Positions 1 through 11,286 of a stretch of 64,000 nt of DNA are shown piece by piece. Under the pieces are notes generated by a model. It was given only the letters and a program-made list of their open reading frames with translations, did not search any database and was not told the DNA's origin. This stretch comes from Zingiber officinale (Eukaryota > Streptophyta > Magnoliopsida > Zingiberales > Zingiberaceae). The stretch lies in assembly GCF_018446385.1 (NCBI RefSeq), contig NC_055987.1, forward strand, positions 9,819,705 to 9,883,704, written 5' to 3'. Position 1 is the first letter of the stretch. Each line of letters starts with the position of its first letter. Made by a program: the position numbers and the translations under genes.

Positions 1-616
1 GAAAAGTAAAGCACGGAGAAATGGATTACAAGTGACTTAAATAAACTGTGTAGATTAGTGCTATATTTATAGAACTGTTCGGGGAGCTACGAAGGGTCCG
101 GCCCGCCCTGGGGGGATAAACTTTATCTCCTAACGTTCAGATTGATTTAAAACTCGATCTAGTCAAAAAGTCAGGTCCGAGCGCCCGAAAGCATTCCGGA
201 TGCCCGGACCAAGAAAGTCAACTTTTCTCGGTCCGGGACCTCTGCTCCGGTTCAGCTCGTCTCAGTCTGGGTCTTTCGCTCTGGCTCCACTAGCTTGGGT
301 GATCTCGGCCATCCGGAATATGGCTCACCCGAACCCAAGTTCCGGCCTTCTCCTCAAGCAGCCTTCCTCCCTGGTTTCTCATCCCTCGAACGTCGCGTAC
401 GTTCTTCTCGTCCACCCGTGTACTCTTTCGTGGTCACCTCGTCCCTAGAACGCACCGAGTCCGTCGACTCTCTCCCGTGCCGTCCTTCTCGTTAGTCGCA
501 TCTTCCGTTCAACTTCCTGTGCTCCTAAGCTTATGCACACTTAGACACAAGGGTTAAAACAAACAGGACTTAACTTAACTTGTTTGATCACATCAAAACA
601 CTTTGGGGTTCCAACA
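1..616 (-). repeat. left LTR (3' LTR in element orientation), partial
   Basis: This matches the right LTR at about 3126-3684 along its whole visible length, with scattered substitutions. It ends in ccaaca next to a pyrimidine-rich tract that reads as a polypurine tract on the minus strand. About 250 bases of it lie outside the window. Confidence 0.85.
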
Positions 617-1376
617 ATCTCCCCCTTTTTGATGTGAGCAACCCAAGTTAAGCTAAGGTAACACAAACATAAAGTAAAAATAATTAAGTTTGTAAATAAG
701 TGCAAATATGATTTTCAATGAAATTATACCTCCCCCTAGAGTTAACATTCTTCTCCCCCTTTGATCACATAAAAAATTGGGGTTCCTTAACAAGTCTAAT
801 TAAGGTTAACTTTAAAATTTTTAAAAAAAATTTAAGTTAAAAGAAAATTTAATTTGTAAAGTTAAAAATAAATTGTGTGCAACGGAATAAGTAACTTTCA
901 AAAAAAAAATCTAAGTTAAATTTCTAAGTTAGAAACATATTTCAACATAAAAATTTTCATAAGTGTTGAAGCAAAAGAAAATTTCTAAGTAAAAAAATTT
1001 CTAAGGCAAAATTTCTAAGGGAAGAACATTTTAATAGAAACTATTGAATTAAATTGTTAAGCATTTGGAAGAGTTTCTAAAAATTAAAAAAATACCTTTA
1101 AATTAATAATAAAATTTGTTGTGCAACTTAACAATATTTTAAAATTAAATATTTTTCAAAACAGATTGAGTAACCCTTTAAAGCATTTTTTTATAAAAAA
1201 TTAATTTAATACCTTTTCAATTAGTCAATTAAACTCTTATTTCGATACTTGGCTTCCAGACAGTGGCGAGACACTAGACCTTCTTGGTTATTGGAGCAAC
1301 AACCACTTTCTTAGACAAAGTCGCATAAAAAAATTAAATGTTTAATTTTCCTGCTGAAAATAATAAGTCTAATTTT

Positions 1377-2075
1377 TTAAATTAAATAAGTTTTTGGAAC
1401 CCAATAGAGGTTCCTTCCTACAAGGTTAATCAAGTATTTTCTAGGCACATAGGCTTTTGATATTTTTTTGATTTGATTTTGGTGATACCTATAGTACCAG
1501 TTTAATCCTCTATAATTTTTAAAAATAGAAATATTTGAACAGATAGGATTTTTCAAATTTTCTATTTCTTCTTTTAATTTATCATTTTCAAATTTTATTT
1601 TATCAAAGTCTTCTATTAGACAAGATTTTGCCAAAAAAAAATTTATTTCTAAAATTTCATTTTTTAATTTAGTATTTTTATTTTCTAATTTGTACATGGA
1701 TTTTGTCATAGCCTTAATACCAAAATAAATCTGATCAGGAGGTAAGAGGCATACCTCACTTACCATATCAAACTTAAAGCCTGACTCTCCCCTTGTTTCG
1801 CTGCATTCGTCTGAAGTCGCTCCCCCTTTATTGATGTTGGGTTCCGATGTACTTTGCCCTTCATAGTCTGCCATCAATGCTAGTCCGACATATTCTTGTA
1901 CTTCGGATTCAGATGATGAAGTGTCGTCCCAAGTGGCTTTTAGAATCTTGTGCTTCTTGGGTATCTTGACTTTGTCCTTCTTTAATTCTGGACAATCTTC
2001 TTTTAAGTGTCCTTCCTTTTGACACTGGTAGCAACGAACCCTTCTTCTATTTCTTGGATTCTTCTTATTCTGCAT
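1377..2075 (-). pseudogene. copia Gag C-terminal fragment with CCHC zinc knuckle
   Basis: This is a 232-residue open frame. Its N-terminal part has a CCHC zinc knuckle (CYQCQKEGHLKEDC), the nucleic-acid-binding motif of retroviral-type Gag. A Lys-rich stretch, an acidic serine stretch and a helical tail follow. This order is usual for Gag of plant Ty1-copia elements. The upstream Gag core lies in other frames at about 2485-2820, so the gene is broken. No pol frame follows before the left LTR. Confidence 0.75.
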
Positions 2076-2484
2076 TTCTTTAAATTTATTAGATCAAAAG
2101 AATTTTTTAAAGTTTCTTACCATATACGCTTCTTGATCTTCTTTTGAGTCTGACTCAGGTTCATTCTTTTTGGTTGCGTTTAGCGCCATAATCTGGCTTG
2201 ATTCCTTTGTTGTCCTTACACATCTGGTTTCATATAATTCAAGAGTAAAAAATAAATCTTCTAAGGTACTTACCTCCAGGTCCTTTGAAATGTAGTAGGC
2301 GTCAATGATTGACGTTCATTCTGGAGTTCTGGGAAACGCATTGAGTGCATAGCGTATGATGTCCCGGTTAGTTACCGTTTCACCGAGGTTTTTAATTCCT
2401 TTATCTTCGTGTGTAGATCGGCTACCTTCTCACCTTTTTCCAGACGGATGTTCGTCAGTTTGTTCCGAAGGATGTCTCTTCTTG

Positions 2485-2820
2485 CTAGTCTGGCTTCGAA
2501 CGTGCTTTCGTGAAGCTCCAGGAATTTTTTTTCCAGAGTTCTTTGGCCGACGAGTAGCTTCCGACACAGTTGACTTCTTGAGGCAGCAGCACGCTCAGCA
2601 GGTGATACTCCGCTCGGTTGTTCGCTACATAATCATTCTGCTCCTTTTTCATCCAGAGACTCTCTTCTTTTTCTTCTCCATTTTGATTAGTTGGAGCTAC
2701 AAAACCATATTTTATGATTAGACGAATTTCGAAATCAATTTTCAAAAATACCTCCATACGACATTTCCAGTGTGTGAAGTCCCCCTCGAATTTTGGTAGA
2801 ACGATGCTTGGTCCGGTCAT
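2485..2820 (-). pseudogene. copia Gag N-terminal fragment
   Basis: The frame starts with an ATG at 2820 and reads a Gag N-terminus in which the protein 'covers a FEGDFTHWKCRMEVFL' block, the usual opening of UBN2/DUF4219 Gag proteins. It runs for about 112 residues before the reading frame shifts relative to the zinc-knuckle piece downstream. It sits just inside the 5' LTR and primer site, as expected for Gag. Confidence 0.75.
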
Positions 2821-2876
2821 CTCATTGCTTCGATCGACAGTTAAACCTTCTGAAGCGTCCTCGCTCTGAAACCACT

Positions 2877-3684
2877 TGTTGGTCCCTTTGGAGGCCGACA
2901 AGAGGGGAGGGGTGAATTGCCCTACAAAATAAAACAACCCTTTCTCGGATTTTCAACTAAATAATAGCACTTGTAATTAAAATAAAGAGACAAATAAAAA
3001 GCAAACAAACACAAGAAAGTTATTTGGTTTGCAATCAGGAGATTGCTAATCCAAAGAAAATATGCCACACTATCTGATGTCTCCTTCGGGCGGAGTAATC
3101 TCTTATAGCGTTAACAACACAAACAAAAAAGTAAAGCACAGAAAAATGGATTACAAGTGAATTAAATAAACTGTGCAGATCAGTGCTATATTTATAGCAC
3201 TGTTCGGGGTGCCCCGAAGGGTCTGAGCGCCCTGGGGGGGATCAACTTTATCCCCTAACGTTCAGATCGAGTCAAAACTCGATCTGGTCAAAAAGTCGGG
3301 TCCGGGACCTCTGCTCCGGTTCGGCTCGTCTCGGTCTGGGTCTTTCGCTCCGGCTCCACTAGCTTGGGTGATCTCGGTCATCCGGAATAGGGCTCACCCG
3401 AACCCAAGTTCCAACCTTCTCCTCGGGCAGCCTTTCTCCCCGGTTTCTCATCCCTCGAACATTGCGTACGTTCTTCTCGTCCACCGGTTACTCTTCCGCG
3501 ATCACCTCGTCTCTCGGACACACCAAGCCAGTCGGCTCTCTCCCGTGCCGTCCTTCTCGTTAGTTGTGTCTTCCGCTTGACTTCCTGTGCTCCTAAGCTC
3601 TTGCACACTTAGACACAAGGGTTAAAACAAACATGACCTAACTTAACTTGTTTGATCACATCAAAACACCTTGGGGTTCCAACA
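2877..3684 (-). repeat. right LTR (5' LTR in element orientation), 808 bp
   Basis: It begins tgttggtccc and ends ggttccaaca, so it has the TG...CA ends of LTRs. The primer binding site is directly adjacent on the inner side. It contains the block 'gtttgcaatcaggagattgc', which recurs in the stray LTR fragment near 4600. Confidence 0.85.
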
Positions 3685-4450
3685 CAAACAACCTCGGATT
3701 GACATCAAAATAGATTTTATGTGTTCAACTAGTTCTCCTGATTATATTCATACCATTAAATATCAATTTGACCTAATATATTGATAGCAATAATTTTTTT
3801 AACACAAATTAAATTTTTCAAATATTTTTGTATTCAAAAAATTATTACTCTCAATACTCTCAATATATTGGGTTGAATAGGTATTTGAGGGTATAAATAT
3901 AATTAGGAGAAGTAGACGAATACATAGGAACTAGTTTCATATCAATGTGAGGTCGTTTGATCCCAGTACTGATTTTACCCAAAACTAACTAATGGACCAA
4001 ATGACCTTGCACTACAACAAAATTGTTAAAAGACAATACCACAAAGACAACGATTTTAGAAAAAAACTGTTGTAAATTTAGTAAAAGACAATGATTTTTG
4101 ATAAAACTGTTGTCTTTGATGTAACAATTATCCCAAAAGATAATCTTAATAATAGTTGGGACAACGGTACAATGAATCATTGCCAATGAGAATATTTTTA
4201 CAATACTTAGAACAATGGTGCATAAACCATTGTTATTGTGCTAATAAGACAACGATTATAAACTATTGTCAATGAAATAATAACGATTGTGTTTTTTCTA
4301 CCTCAAACTCGTGCCAAAAATTCTCCCTATAACCTTTTCTCCAACTCCCCTTTCTGAACCCTAATTTCGGAGCCACCTCCTTTCTATGACTCATCTCCTT
4401 GTTCTCTTCTCCCAAACCACCTCCTTCTTCTACGACTCATCTCCTTGTTG

Positions 4451-4710
4451 TTAGGACCTGTGTGGCCGACAAAAGGGAGGTGAATTGTCCTGAAAAATTA
4501 AAACCAAACATTTCTCGATCTTATAGCTTGATTAAGACAAACACTTGTATAAAAAGAATCAATAAGCTAATTAATTAAGAAAATAGGTACGGAAATTTAC
4601 TTGGTTTGCAATCAGAAGATTGCTAATCCAAAACTATGAAAAGCTCACTATGTAGATCTTCTTTGGGTGAAGTAACCTCTTACAACGTTGACTACTTAGA
4701 AGTTTGAAAT
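4451..4710 (-). repeat. stray LTR fragment related to the 2877-3684 LTR
   Basis: The segment begins tgttaggacctgtgtggccg and shares with the 2877-3684 LTR the 'gacaa(a/g)agggaggtgaatt' region and the 'tttggtttgcaatcag' block. Only the first 250 bases or so are present. It lies inside the CACTA element, and the match stops where unrelated sequence begins. Confidence 0.7.
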
Positions 4711-5410
4711 TTTCTTTCCTAAGTAAGTTTGGGAGAACTTTCGAGGATAGTATAGTAATTGTAGGAATTTTCAATGTTGAGTGATATCTGCCATGCAACC
4801 TAGGAACCCCATGCTTAAAGGCTACGGAGTAAGGTGAGAAAAATGATCAAGGTTAGGTGGTCAAATTGCACCTAAGAGGAAACTACTGGGGAGACCGAGG
4901 GAGATATAAAAAACTGCTACCTAGGATTATTCGATAAGTGTTAATTTCGAGGATTAATTTTTTTTAGGGGAGGAATTGTAGAGTCTGAACCCAAGGATAT
5001 TTATTAGATTAAATTATAATTTAATTAGATTTCAAATTTATTTAATTAAGGAAATTTATTAGATTACTTGTAATTTAATTAGATTTTAAATGTATTTAAT
5101 TATAATTTAATTAGAAATCATATATATATACAGGAAATTTAATGAAAAACTTAGTATGTATAAATTTGTAGAGAATATTCATCTAATTAATATGGAAATA
5201 AAATATTACATGATATATAAGGGGTAATTACAAATAATAAATAGAATTAAATAAGTAAACTATATATGAAAATTTTATAACCATGGAAATAGCTTCCCAT
5301 TTAAATTTCATATCGTATTAAGTTTAAAAAAAATAATGAAATATATGACTTGGTATTCATATACAAATTTTTGGGATGGATGTGGAAATGTTACACCCAT
5401 AGCAATAAGT
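4711..5410 (+). mobile_element. probable Ty3/gypsy 3' end and LTR fragment
   Basis: The sequence near 4945-4985 (ttcgaggattaa... followed by ttaggggagg) resembles the end of a Ty3/gypsy polyprotein followed by its polypurine tract. A possible LTR starts tgtagagtctg at 4977, and a 'gttacaccca' at about 5390-5400 could be its end. There is no second LTR and no open frame, so this is a fragment carried inside the CACTA element. The assignment rests on a short motif only. Confidence 0.4.
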
Positions 5411-7167
5411 TTTATATTTTTAAAATAAAATAAATGACTTAGCAAATTTTATGTGTTGTGAATTTTTATATGTAGATAGATATAGAAATAGAAAATTTAG
5501 ACCAAGTCCTAAGTCCCCCTATCTATTTAAATCTTACCTTCTAAAGCTCTCTCTTGGTTTTGTTGCTGCCGACCTAGGAAGACCTCCTCACCCTCTTGTT
5601 CTCCACGGATGCTAGGATTTCCAAAGAAGACAAGGAGTAGGTTTTCTTCTCGATACAAATGACAATGGTTAAAAATCGTTGTTAAAGACTTAAAAAGACT
5701 ATGGTAAATCGACGCGTTGAGAAAGATCGAGCTCACAAAGACAACGGTGAAAAATCGTTGTTGTTTTAAGTTAAAGACAACGGTGGAAAACTGTTATGAA
5801 AGATCCAAAAAAATCTGTGGTAAATTGATGTATTGAGAAAAATAGGGCGGTCTTTGACAACGATTTTTCACTGTTGTGTTTCAAGTGAAAAGACAATGAT
5901 TTTTAACTGTTATCTTTAAGCGCCCTGTCTTTCTCAATAGGTCGATTCACAATGGATTTTTTGGGTCTTTCTCAACGATTTTCCACCATTGTCTTTTAGC
6001 AAATTTATTGTAGTGTCGGATTGAATGAAACTAGTTCCTATGTGTTCTTCTACCTCTCCTGATTATATCAATACTCTCAAACATCAATTCGACTTAATAT
6101 ATTGAGAACAATGATTTTTTAAGCATAAAAATATTTTAAAAATTTAATTTGTGTTTAAAAAATCTGGTCGATGGATCAAACGACCTCGGATTGACATGAA
6201 ACTAGTTCTTATGTGTTTGTTTACCTCTCCTGATTATATTCATACCCTCAAATATCAATTTTATTCAATATATTGAGAGCAATACTTTTTTAAATATGAA
6301 TATATTTGAAAGTTTTAATTCATGTTAAAAAATTATTACTCTTAATATATTAGGTCAAATTAACATTTGATGACATGAATATAATTAGAAGAACTAGACA
6401 AATACATAGGATCTAGTTTCATGTCAATCCAAGGTCGTTTGATCCATCAGTCAAATTTTTTGAACATGAATTAATTTTTTCAAATATTTTTATGTTTAAA
6501 AAATTATTAGTCTTAATATTTTGAGTCAAATTGATGTTTAAGGGCATGAATATAATCAAGAGAGGTAGACGAATACATAGAAACTAGTTTCATATCAATC
6601 CAATATCATTTAGTCTATCAACCGATTTTATCATGGGTCAAACAATCTTAGATTAATATGGAACAAGTTTCTATGTGTTCGTCTACCTCTCATGATTATA
6701 TACATGTCCTCAAATATCAATTTGTCTTAATATATTCAGAACAACAAATTTTTAAATATGAATATATTTGAAAATTTTAATTCGCGTTCAAAAAAATTAT
6801 TTCTCTCAATATATTGAGTCAAATTGATATTTGAGGATATAAATATAATATAATTTCGTGCTCATTTAGTTTATCAGTTGAATTGATATTTAAGAGTATA
6901 AACATAATCCATAGAAATAATAAAATATATAAAGACTAATTTCATATAATCAGGAGAAATAGTCTCACTATCAATAATTCAATTGATTGATTTATTTAAA
7001 ATTTTAAGTTTTTACACAAATTCAAATAAATCGATATAATTGGTCATAAGGATAAAATAAAAAACAAAAATCTAATTCAGTAATTTTAAAATTATCCCAC
7101 GCGATGGTTAAAATCGCCCTAATATTTGTTAATCGGTTCTGTACACGTCGAAGAAAGCATAAGCGGA

Positions 7168-8838
7168 ATGAATCGCCGTTTCAACTGCGTCGGCGCCGTC
7201 GATTTGGGGCGGCGGTGCTTCTCGACGGTAGTCGACCTGGCGCACCTCTCTTCGCCGGTCGATTTGGACCACCTCGCCTCCCTCCGGTCGACTTCCGACC
7301 TTCTCAAGTCCTACACCGTGACTCCTCCCATCCGCCATTGGCCCTCCCCTCTAACGAGCCGCCGACTCACCTGCCTCATCCGCTCCACCACCGACCCGGA
7401 TCTCGCCTTCCGCATCTTCGACTACGCCAACCGCTTCGTCCCGGGTTTCTCCCCCTCCTACCCGCCCTACCACGCCATCATCCTCCGCCTCGCCGCCTCC
7501 CGCAAATTCCACCTCCTTCCGCCGGTCCTCTCATCTCTCTTTCGTTCCGGACTGCGCCCCTCCGAGGACGCCTTCATCTTTCTCATCCGTGCTTACTCCC
7601 TCGCCGGCCGTCCTGCTGCATCCCTGCGCTCCTTTCTCTCCATCCCCTCCTTCGGAGGCATCAAACCCTCCGTCCGCTCCTTCAACGCTCTTCTCAATGC
7701 CATGATCCAGAACCACCGTCCGGACCTTGTCGCTCACCTCTTTCGCAACTGCCGCACTAAGTTCCGAATCATCCCCAACGTCTGCACCTGCAACATCCTT
7801 CTCAAGGCCCTCTGCAAGCTCCGTGATATCGGTGGCGCCCTCCAGTTGCTCGATGATATGCCCGGTTTGGGGATCGTCCCCAATGTCGTTTCCTATACGA
7901 CCATCCTCGCTTTCTACTGCGCCAGTGGTGATCTTTCTGCTGCACGTTCGGTCTTCGATCAGATCATTTCCCGCGGTTGGTCCCCGGACGCCACCACTCT
8001 CACAATTATGATCGCCGGGTATTGCAACCAAGAGAAACTGAACGATGCCGTCAAATTAATGGACGAGATGGAGATTTGGGGCGTCGCCCCGAACGACGTG
8101 ACATACTCTGTGGTGATCGAGGCATGTTGCAAGATGAAGAGGTCTGGCGAAGCATTGAACTTGCTTGACGATATGCTCGAAGGGAAGTACGTACCGAGCT
8201 CGTCCTTGTGTTGTAAGGTGATCGATGCATTGTGCGAAGATAAGAAGGCCGAGGATGCTTTCCGGATATGGAGGAAGCTTTTGAGGAAGAATGTCACTCC
8301 AGATAATTCCATCTCAAGCACACTTATATATTGGCTATGCAAGGAGGGAAAGGTCAGGGAAGCAAGGAAACTGTTTGATGAGTTTGAGAGAGGATTCATC
8401 CCAAGTATGCTAACATACAACACACTCATCTCTGGAATGTGTGAGAACGGGGAGTTGCAGGAGGCAGGTAGGGTGTGGGATGACATGGTTGAGAGGAGAT
8501 GTTCGCCTAATGTGTTCACCTACAATGTCCTAATGAAGGGGTTTTCTAAAGCAGGGAAACCAAAGGAAGTGGTTAAGATCTTTGATGAAATGGTAGAGAA
8601 ACGTGTCGTGCCAGATAAGGCTACATTCAAAATCTTGGCTGATGAGCTTTCCAGTTCTGGAGATACAGAAGAACTCGATAAGATTCTTGAAAGCATTGTT
8701 TCAAATAGGGGAGTTGATCAGGAAAGTTGGTTTGTGCTTGTGAGCAAGATTCTTGGTGATGATGAAAACTCTAGAGATCATATTAATTCAGTATTGGAGA
8801 CACGAGAGCTTAAACAACAATCTGGTTTTGCAAGCTAA
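7168..8838 (+). CDS. P-class pentatricopeptide repeat (PPR) protein, probably mitochondrial
   Basis: This is an uninterrupted single-exon gene of 556 residues. 7168 is the first ATG in frame; the frame is open a little further upstream but only from a TTG. The N-terminus is rich in Arg and Ser and lacks acidic residues at first, with an RRCFST block that looks like a mitochondrial presequence. From about residue 105 to the end there are roughly 11-12 tandem 35-residue PPR motifs, each with the pattern 'TYN.LI.G.C..G....A..L.D.M...G..P'. No E, DYW or SMR domain follows, so it is P-class. Such proteins bind organelle RNA one base per repeat and act in processing, stability or translation. The target cannot be read by eye. 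The 5' half is very GC-rich and the 3' half is not. Confidence 0.93.
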   Translation: MNRRFNCVGAVDLGRRCFSTVVDLAHLSSPVDLDHLASLRSTSDLLKSYTVTPPIRHWPSPLTSRRLTCLIRSTTDPDLAFRIFDYANRFVPGFSPSYPPYHAIILRLAASRKFHLLPPVLSSLFRSGLRPSEDAFIFLIRAYSLAGRPAASLRSFLSIPSFGGIKPSVRSFNALLNAMIQNHRPDLVAHLFRNCRTKFRIIPNVCTCNILLKALCKLRDIGGALQLLDDMPGLGIVPNVVSYTTILAFYCASGDLSAARSVFDQIISRGWSPDATTLTIMIAGYCNQEKLNDAVKLMDEMEIWGVAPNDVTYSVVIEACCKMKRSGEALNLLDDMLEGKYVPSSSLCCKVIDALCEDKKAEDAFRIWRKLLRKNVTPDNSISSTLIYWLCKEGKVREARKLFDEFERGFIPSMLTYNTLISGMCENGELQEAGRVWDDMVERRCSPNVFTYNVLMKGFSKAGKPKEVVKIFDEMVEKRVVPDKATFKILADELSSSGDTEELDKILESIVSNRGVDQESWFVLVSKILGDDENSRDHINSVLETRELKQQSGFAS

Positions 8839-11286
8839 TTGTGGAAGTTGACATTGGCCAAAGTTTTCTCAGTCTGCCAGTTGGGAGTAAAGATAATCGA
8901 TGAATCACGGAGGAGCCTGCAGGATCTTAGCCATGGGAATGGAGCATCTCCTATGCGTCAACTGCTTCATAGCATAGGAGTTTTCTTTAAAGTGGGCTCT
9001 ATTATCATAAGACTATTAGGAAATCCATTGAGGATTGGAAAGAAAAGAGCAAGATAAATTATCTCGTCACTTAAGTGGAAGTTTTGTTTTGGTGACAAGG
9101 TGATAGTGGTTTGGAAATTGAGCCCCACAGAGTTCTTCGAAGATGAATATTTGAATAGTGAATGTAGATTGTGGAGGAATAATTTGCTAGTCCTTACCAG
9201 ATTTTTCAACAAAATCATTCACAGATATAAACTTTTGCCTTGTCACTCCTTCACCAAGATTGGCAGTCGTAACTCAGGGACAGCCCCTTTTTGATGAACT
9301 GTAGGCTGGAAAAGTTGACCAATCTTCTGCCATTGTTCGCCAATCCATCAAGTCAGGTGCTTCGTTCTCATTTTTTTGCTTTCTTTGAATTGACTTTGAT
9401 GTCTGTAGTCACTATTGTTAAAGATTTTTTTTTTTTTGAAAGGAAATCATATGACACAATGGGATTTCTGTGCCAATCTTCACTGTGTGACAATGCCTTG
9501 TTTTATCAGCATAATTTTTTTTCTTCAAATTTTATGTTGGAGCCATAGAAATTTTCAATTTGTATTATCTCTTAGCTGTCTATGCATCTTGCCTTGCTCA
9601 AACAACTCCTTGAAGAAGTCAGCATTATGAAATTCATTCATTACATGGATGGCATTTGTAATCTTTTTAACATTAAAGATGGCACCACTTTGTAGTATGT
9701 CCTTGAAAGAAAAAAAAAACTACCAAAAATATGAAAGAAGATAAGATAAGGAAAAACCGCCAACTATCGAAGTAGTGATACTACAAAATCAAAAATAAGA
9801 TAAGAAAGGGGGAAAATGAAATATTATGGTTATACATTCAAAACGAACCATCTTATCCAACGAAGTTAACATCAAACGTCGAAGGATAATTTGCAAACGC
9901 CAGGAAAGCACGAGTATCAACGTGAGATCATAGTAGCTATAATAAAAGAAATAGAACAATCATCTTATCCACTCTCCTTTCCTCTTCATCGTCCAGCATC
10001 ACAATTGTTTGTTGCACACATACAACAGCTATTGCCCGACAAGAAGTAAAGATAAGACAAAGCCAGCTAGTTAAGCATTATGGGTCATTATTGGTCATTA
10101 TTGTATACCAGATAATGCACAAGTGTTTTTCCCACTACGCCACCTGTGAGAGTCGCAGCCAGAGAATTTGGTCTCGTGACTCACTGGCCATTTGTCCCAC
10201 TCCACTCCCACTGTATATCTTCTTGGACCACCCTTACCTCACTCCCTGACCTCCAAGGACGCATGCAGCGGATGAGGGAGTGCTCACTCCAGTGTCACTG
10301 TCAATGTTACAATGATTCTTCTCCTGGGGCGGAAGTACCATGGCGACTCACCAGTGCAAGGGAGAAATCGCTTTACAGGTCTCTATTCTTCAACATGTAA
10401 ACGCAATGCCCCATGGGGCCTCTGCCAACTTTTCATCATAGTGATTGGTTGATGTTTTAGTTTCTGAAGAGATTTGTTGTCCTTTCGATTGTTTCGTAGC
10501 TAAATTTTCTTACTCGTATAACTTGATTGCCAGTACAATACTATTCAATCAAATGGAGGTGTGTTAAGGTCTATCTTGAGCCCCATCCTGTGGAGGTAGG
10601 GCGCTGAGAAATCTTTCTATTGGTTCGTAGCTCAATTTTATTGCTCGTATAAATTTTCTTACTCGTATAGATTGAGCCCTATCCTTTGTGGAGGAAGGGC
10701 TCTAAGAAACCTATTTGTCGGGCCGTAAAGGTTAAGGACCCCATCCTACCCAATTCATCCAAGTAAACAGCTGGTGTGGGTGATTTGTAATCTCCATACA
10801 TTCGCTCAATTATCCACCAAACTAAATGGACACTAAGACATGACACTAAATAAGAAAAAAGACTGGCGTTTTCAGAAGCAAAGTAAAAAGCCTAATATAC
10901 TGTATACAAAAAAAAAACGAACCAAAGATAATTACTGAATTAATACAATTCCGACAATCTTGGAGAGCAAATAATATGTTGTGAATTGGTCTTACCTTAA
11001 CAGAAATTTACGTCTTCTTAAGTAGTGAATACAATACAATTATCCGTTCACAATCAAAGAAAGTTGCAAGAAAAAACATCTAATGGCGGCTAGCCACAAA
11101 ATGTCACTGTAAGTGAACTCGAGGAACATGATGCAAAATGCTTTTAACAATGCCAGAACTGGGACAGGAAACAAAGATGACCGACCAGATGATGGAAGCT
11201 GGCTTGGCATCAAGAACAAGAACAATACATTTAACAAGGGATCCTTGCGCTCTTTGGGTGTCCGATTTCAGACTGTCCTAGCCCTT
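8839..11286. other. intergenic region between converging PPR and TULP genes
   Basis: This contains the 3' UTRs of two genes that point at each other. The first 700 bases are likely PPR 3' UTR, given no strong coding signal and several small frames with weak composition. A homopolymer-T run lies near 9422-9440. I see no RNA gene or mobile element here except the degenerate direct repeat near 10.5-10.7 kb, listed separately. Confidence 0.6.
10490..10715. repeat. degenerate direct repeat, two units
   Basis: A block running from 'cgtagctaaattttcttactcgtata' into 'gagccccatcctgtggagg' is repeated as 'cgtagctcaattttattgctcgtata' into 'gagccctatcctttgtggagg'. Each unit is about 100-125 bases with indels between copies. 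It has no coding content. Confidence 0.55.

Larger units (their letters stand above)
1..3684 (-). mobile_element. gag-only copia-type LTR retrotransposon, cut by the window edge
   Basis: Two similar long terminal repeats flank an internal region of about 2.3 kb read on the minus strand. The right LTR (5' LTR in element orientation) is complete. The left one begins outside the window, and base 1 lines up with about 3126. Next to the right LTR, the minus strand reads TGGTTTCAGAGC, a near match to the initiator tRNA-Met primer site. A purine-rich tract borders the left LTR at about 617-630. The only coding remains are Gag pieces; no protease, integrase or reverse transcriptase is visible. The element is therefore either an internally deleted copy or a non-autonomous family that depends on a relative for its enzymes. 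Confidence 0.85.
4010..6015. mobile_element. non-autonomous CACTA (En/Spm-type) DNA transposon
   Basis: The ends are cactacaac... and ...ttgtagtg. Over the first 28 bases the two inverted ends differ at three positions. The element is flanked by 3-bp sequences ttg (4007-4009) and tcg (6016-6018). Intact copies of the host palindrome read gacctcgg here, so the ancestral target was TCG and the left copy has mutated. Subterminal regions carry many copies of an AAAGACAACGGT-like motif in both orientations, as En/Spm-type elements do. No transposase is visible. The middle is filled by retrotransposon fragments. Confidence 0.85.
3685..6960. repeat. cluster of about 280-bp palindromic (fold-back) repeats
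   Basis: Several copies of one unit lie side by side. The full unit is an inverted repeat whose left arm begins like caaacgacctcggattgac and whose right arm ends with the reverse complement. Complete palindromes are at about 3685-3960 and 6174-6445. Single arms or decayed copies are at about 3995-4009 plus 6016-6160, 6446-6610 and 6640-6950. The arms carry no coding capacity. They resemble fold-back MITEs, but I see no clear short TIR/TSD pair for each copy, so the class is open. Confidence 0.7.

Noticed and set aside
7126-7167. longer start for the PPR protein
   Set aside because: The frame is open but begins at TTG. The first ATG is 7168 and gives a good mitochondrial presequence.
7104-8031. 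other long frames over the PPR gene on both strands
   Set aside because: They are shadows in GC-rich sequence, with Pro/Arg/Ser-rich low-complexity translations and no domain.
9040-9630. short coding frames downstream of the PPR gene
   Set aside because: They overlap each other on both strands, have no homology that I recognise and are best taken as 3' UTR.
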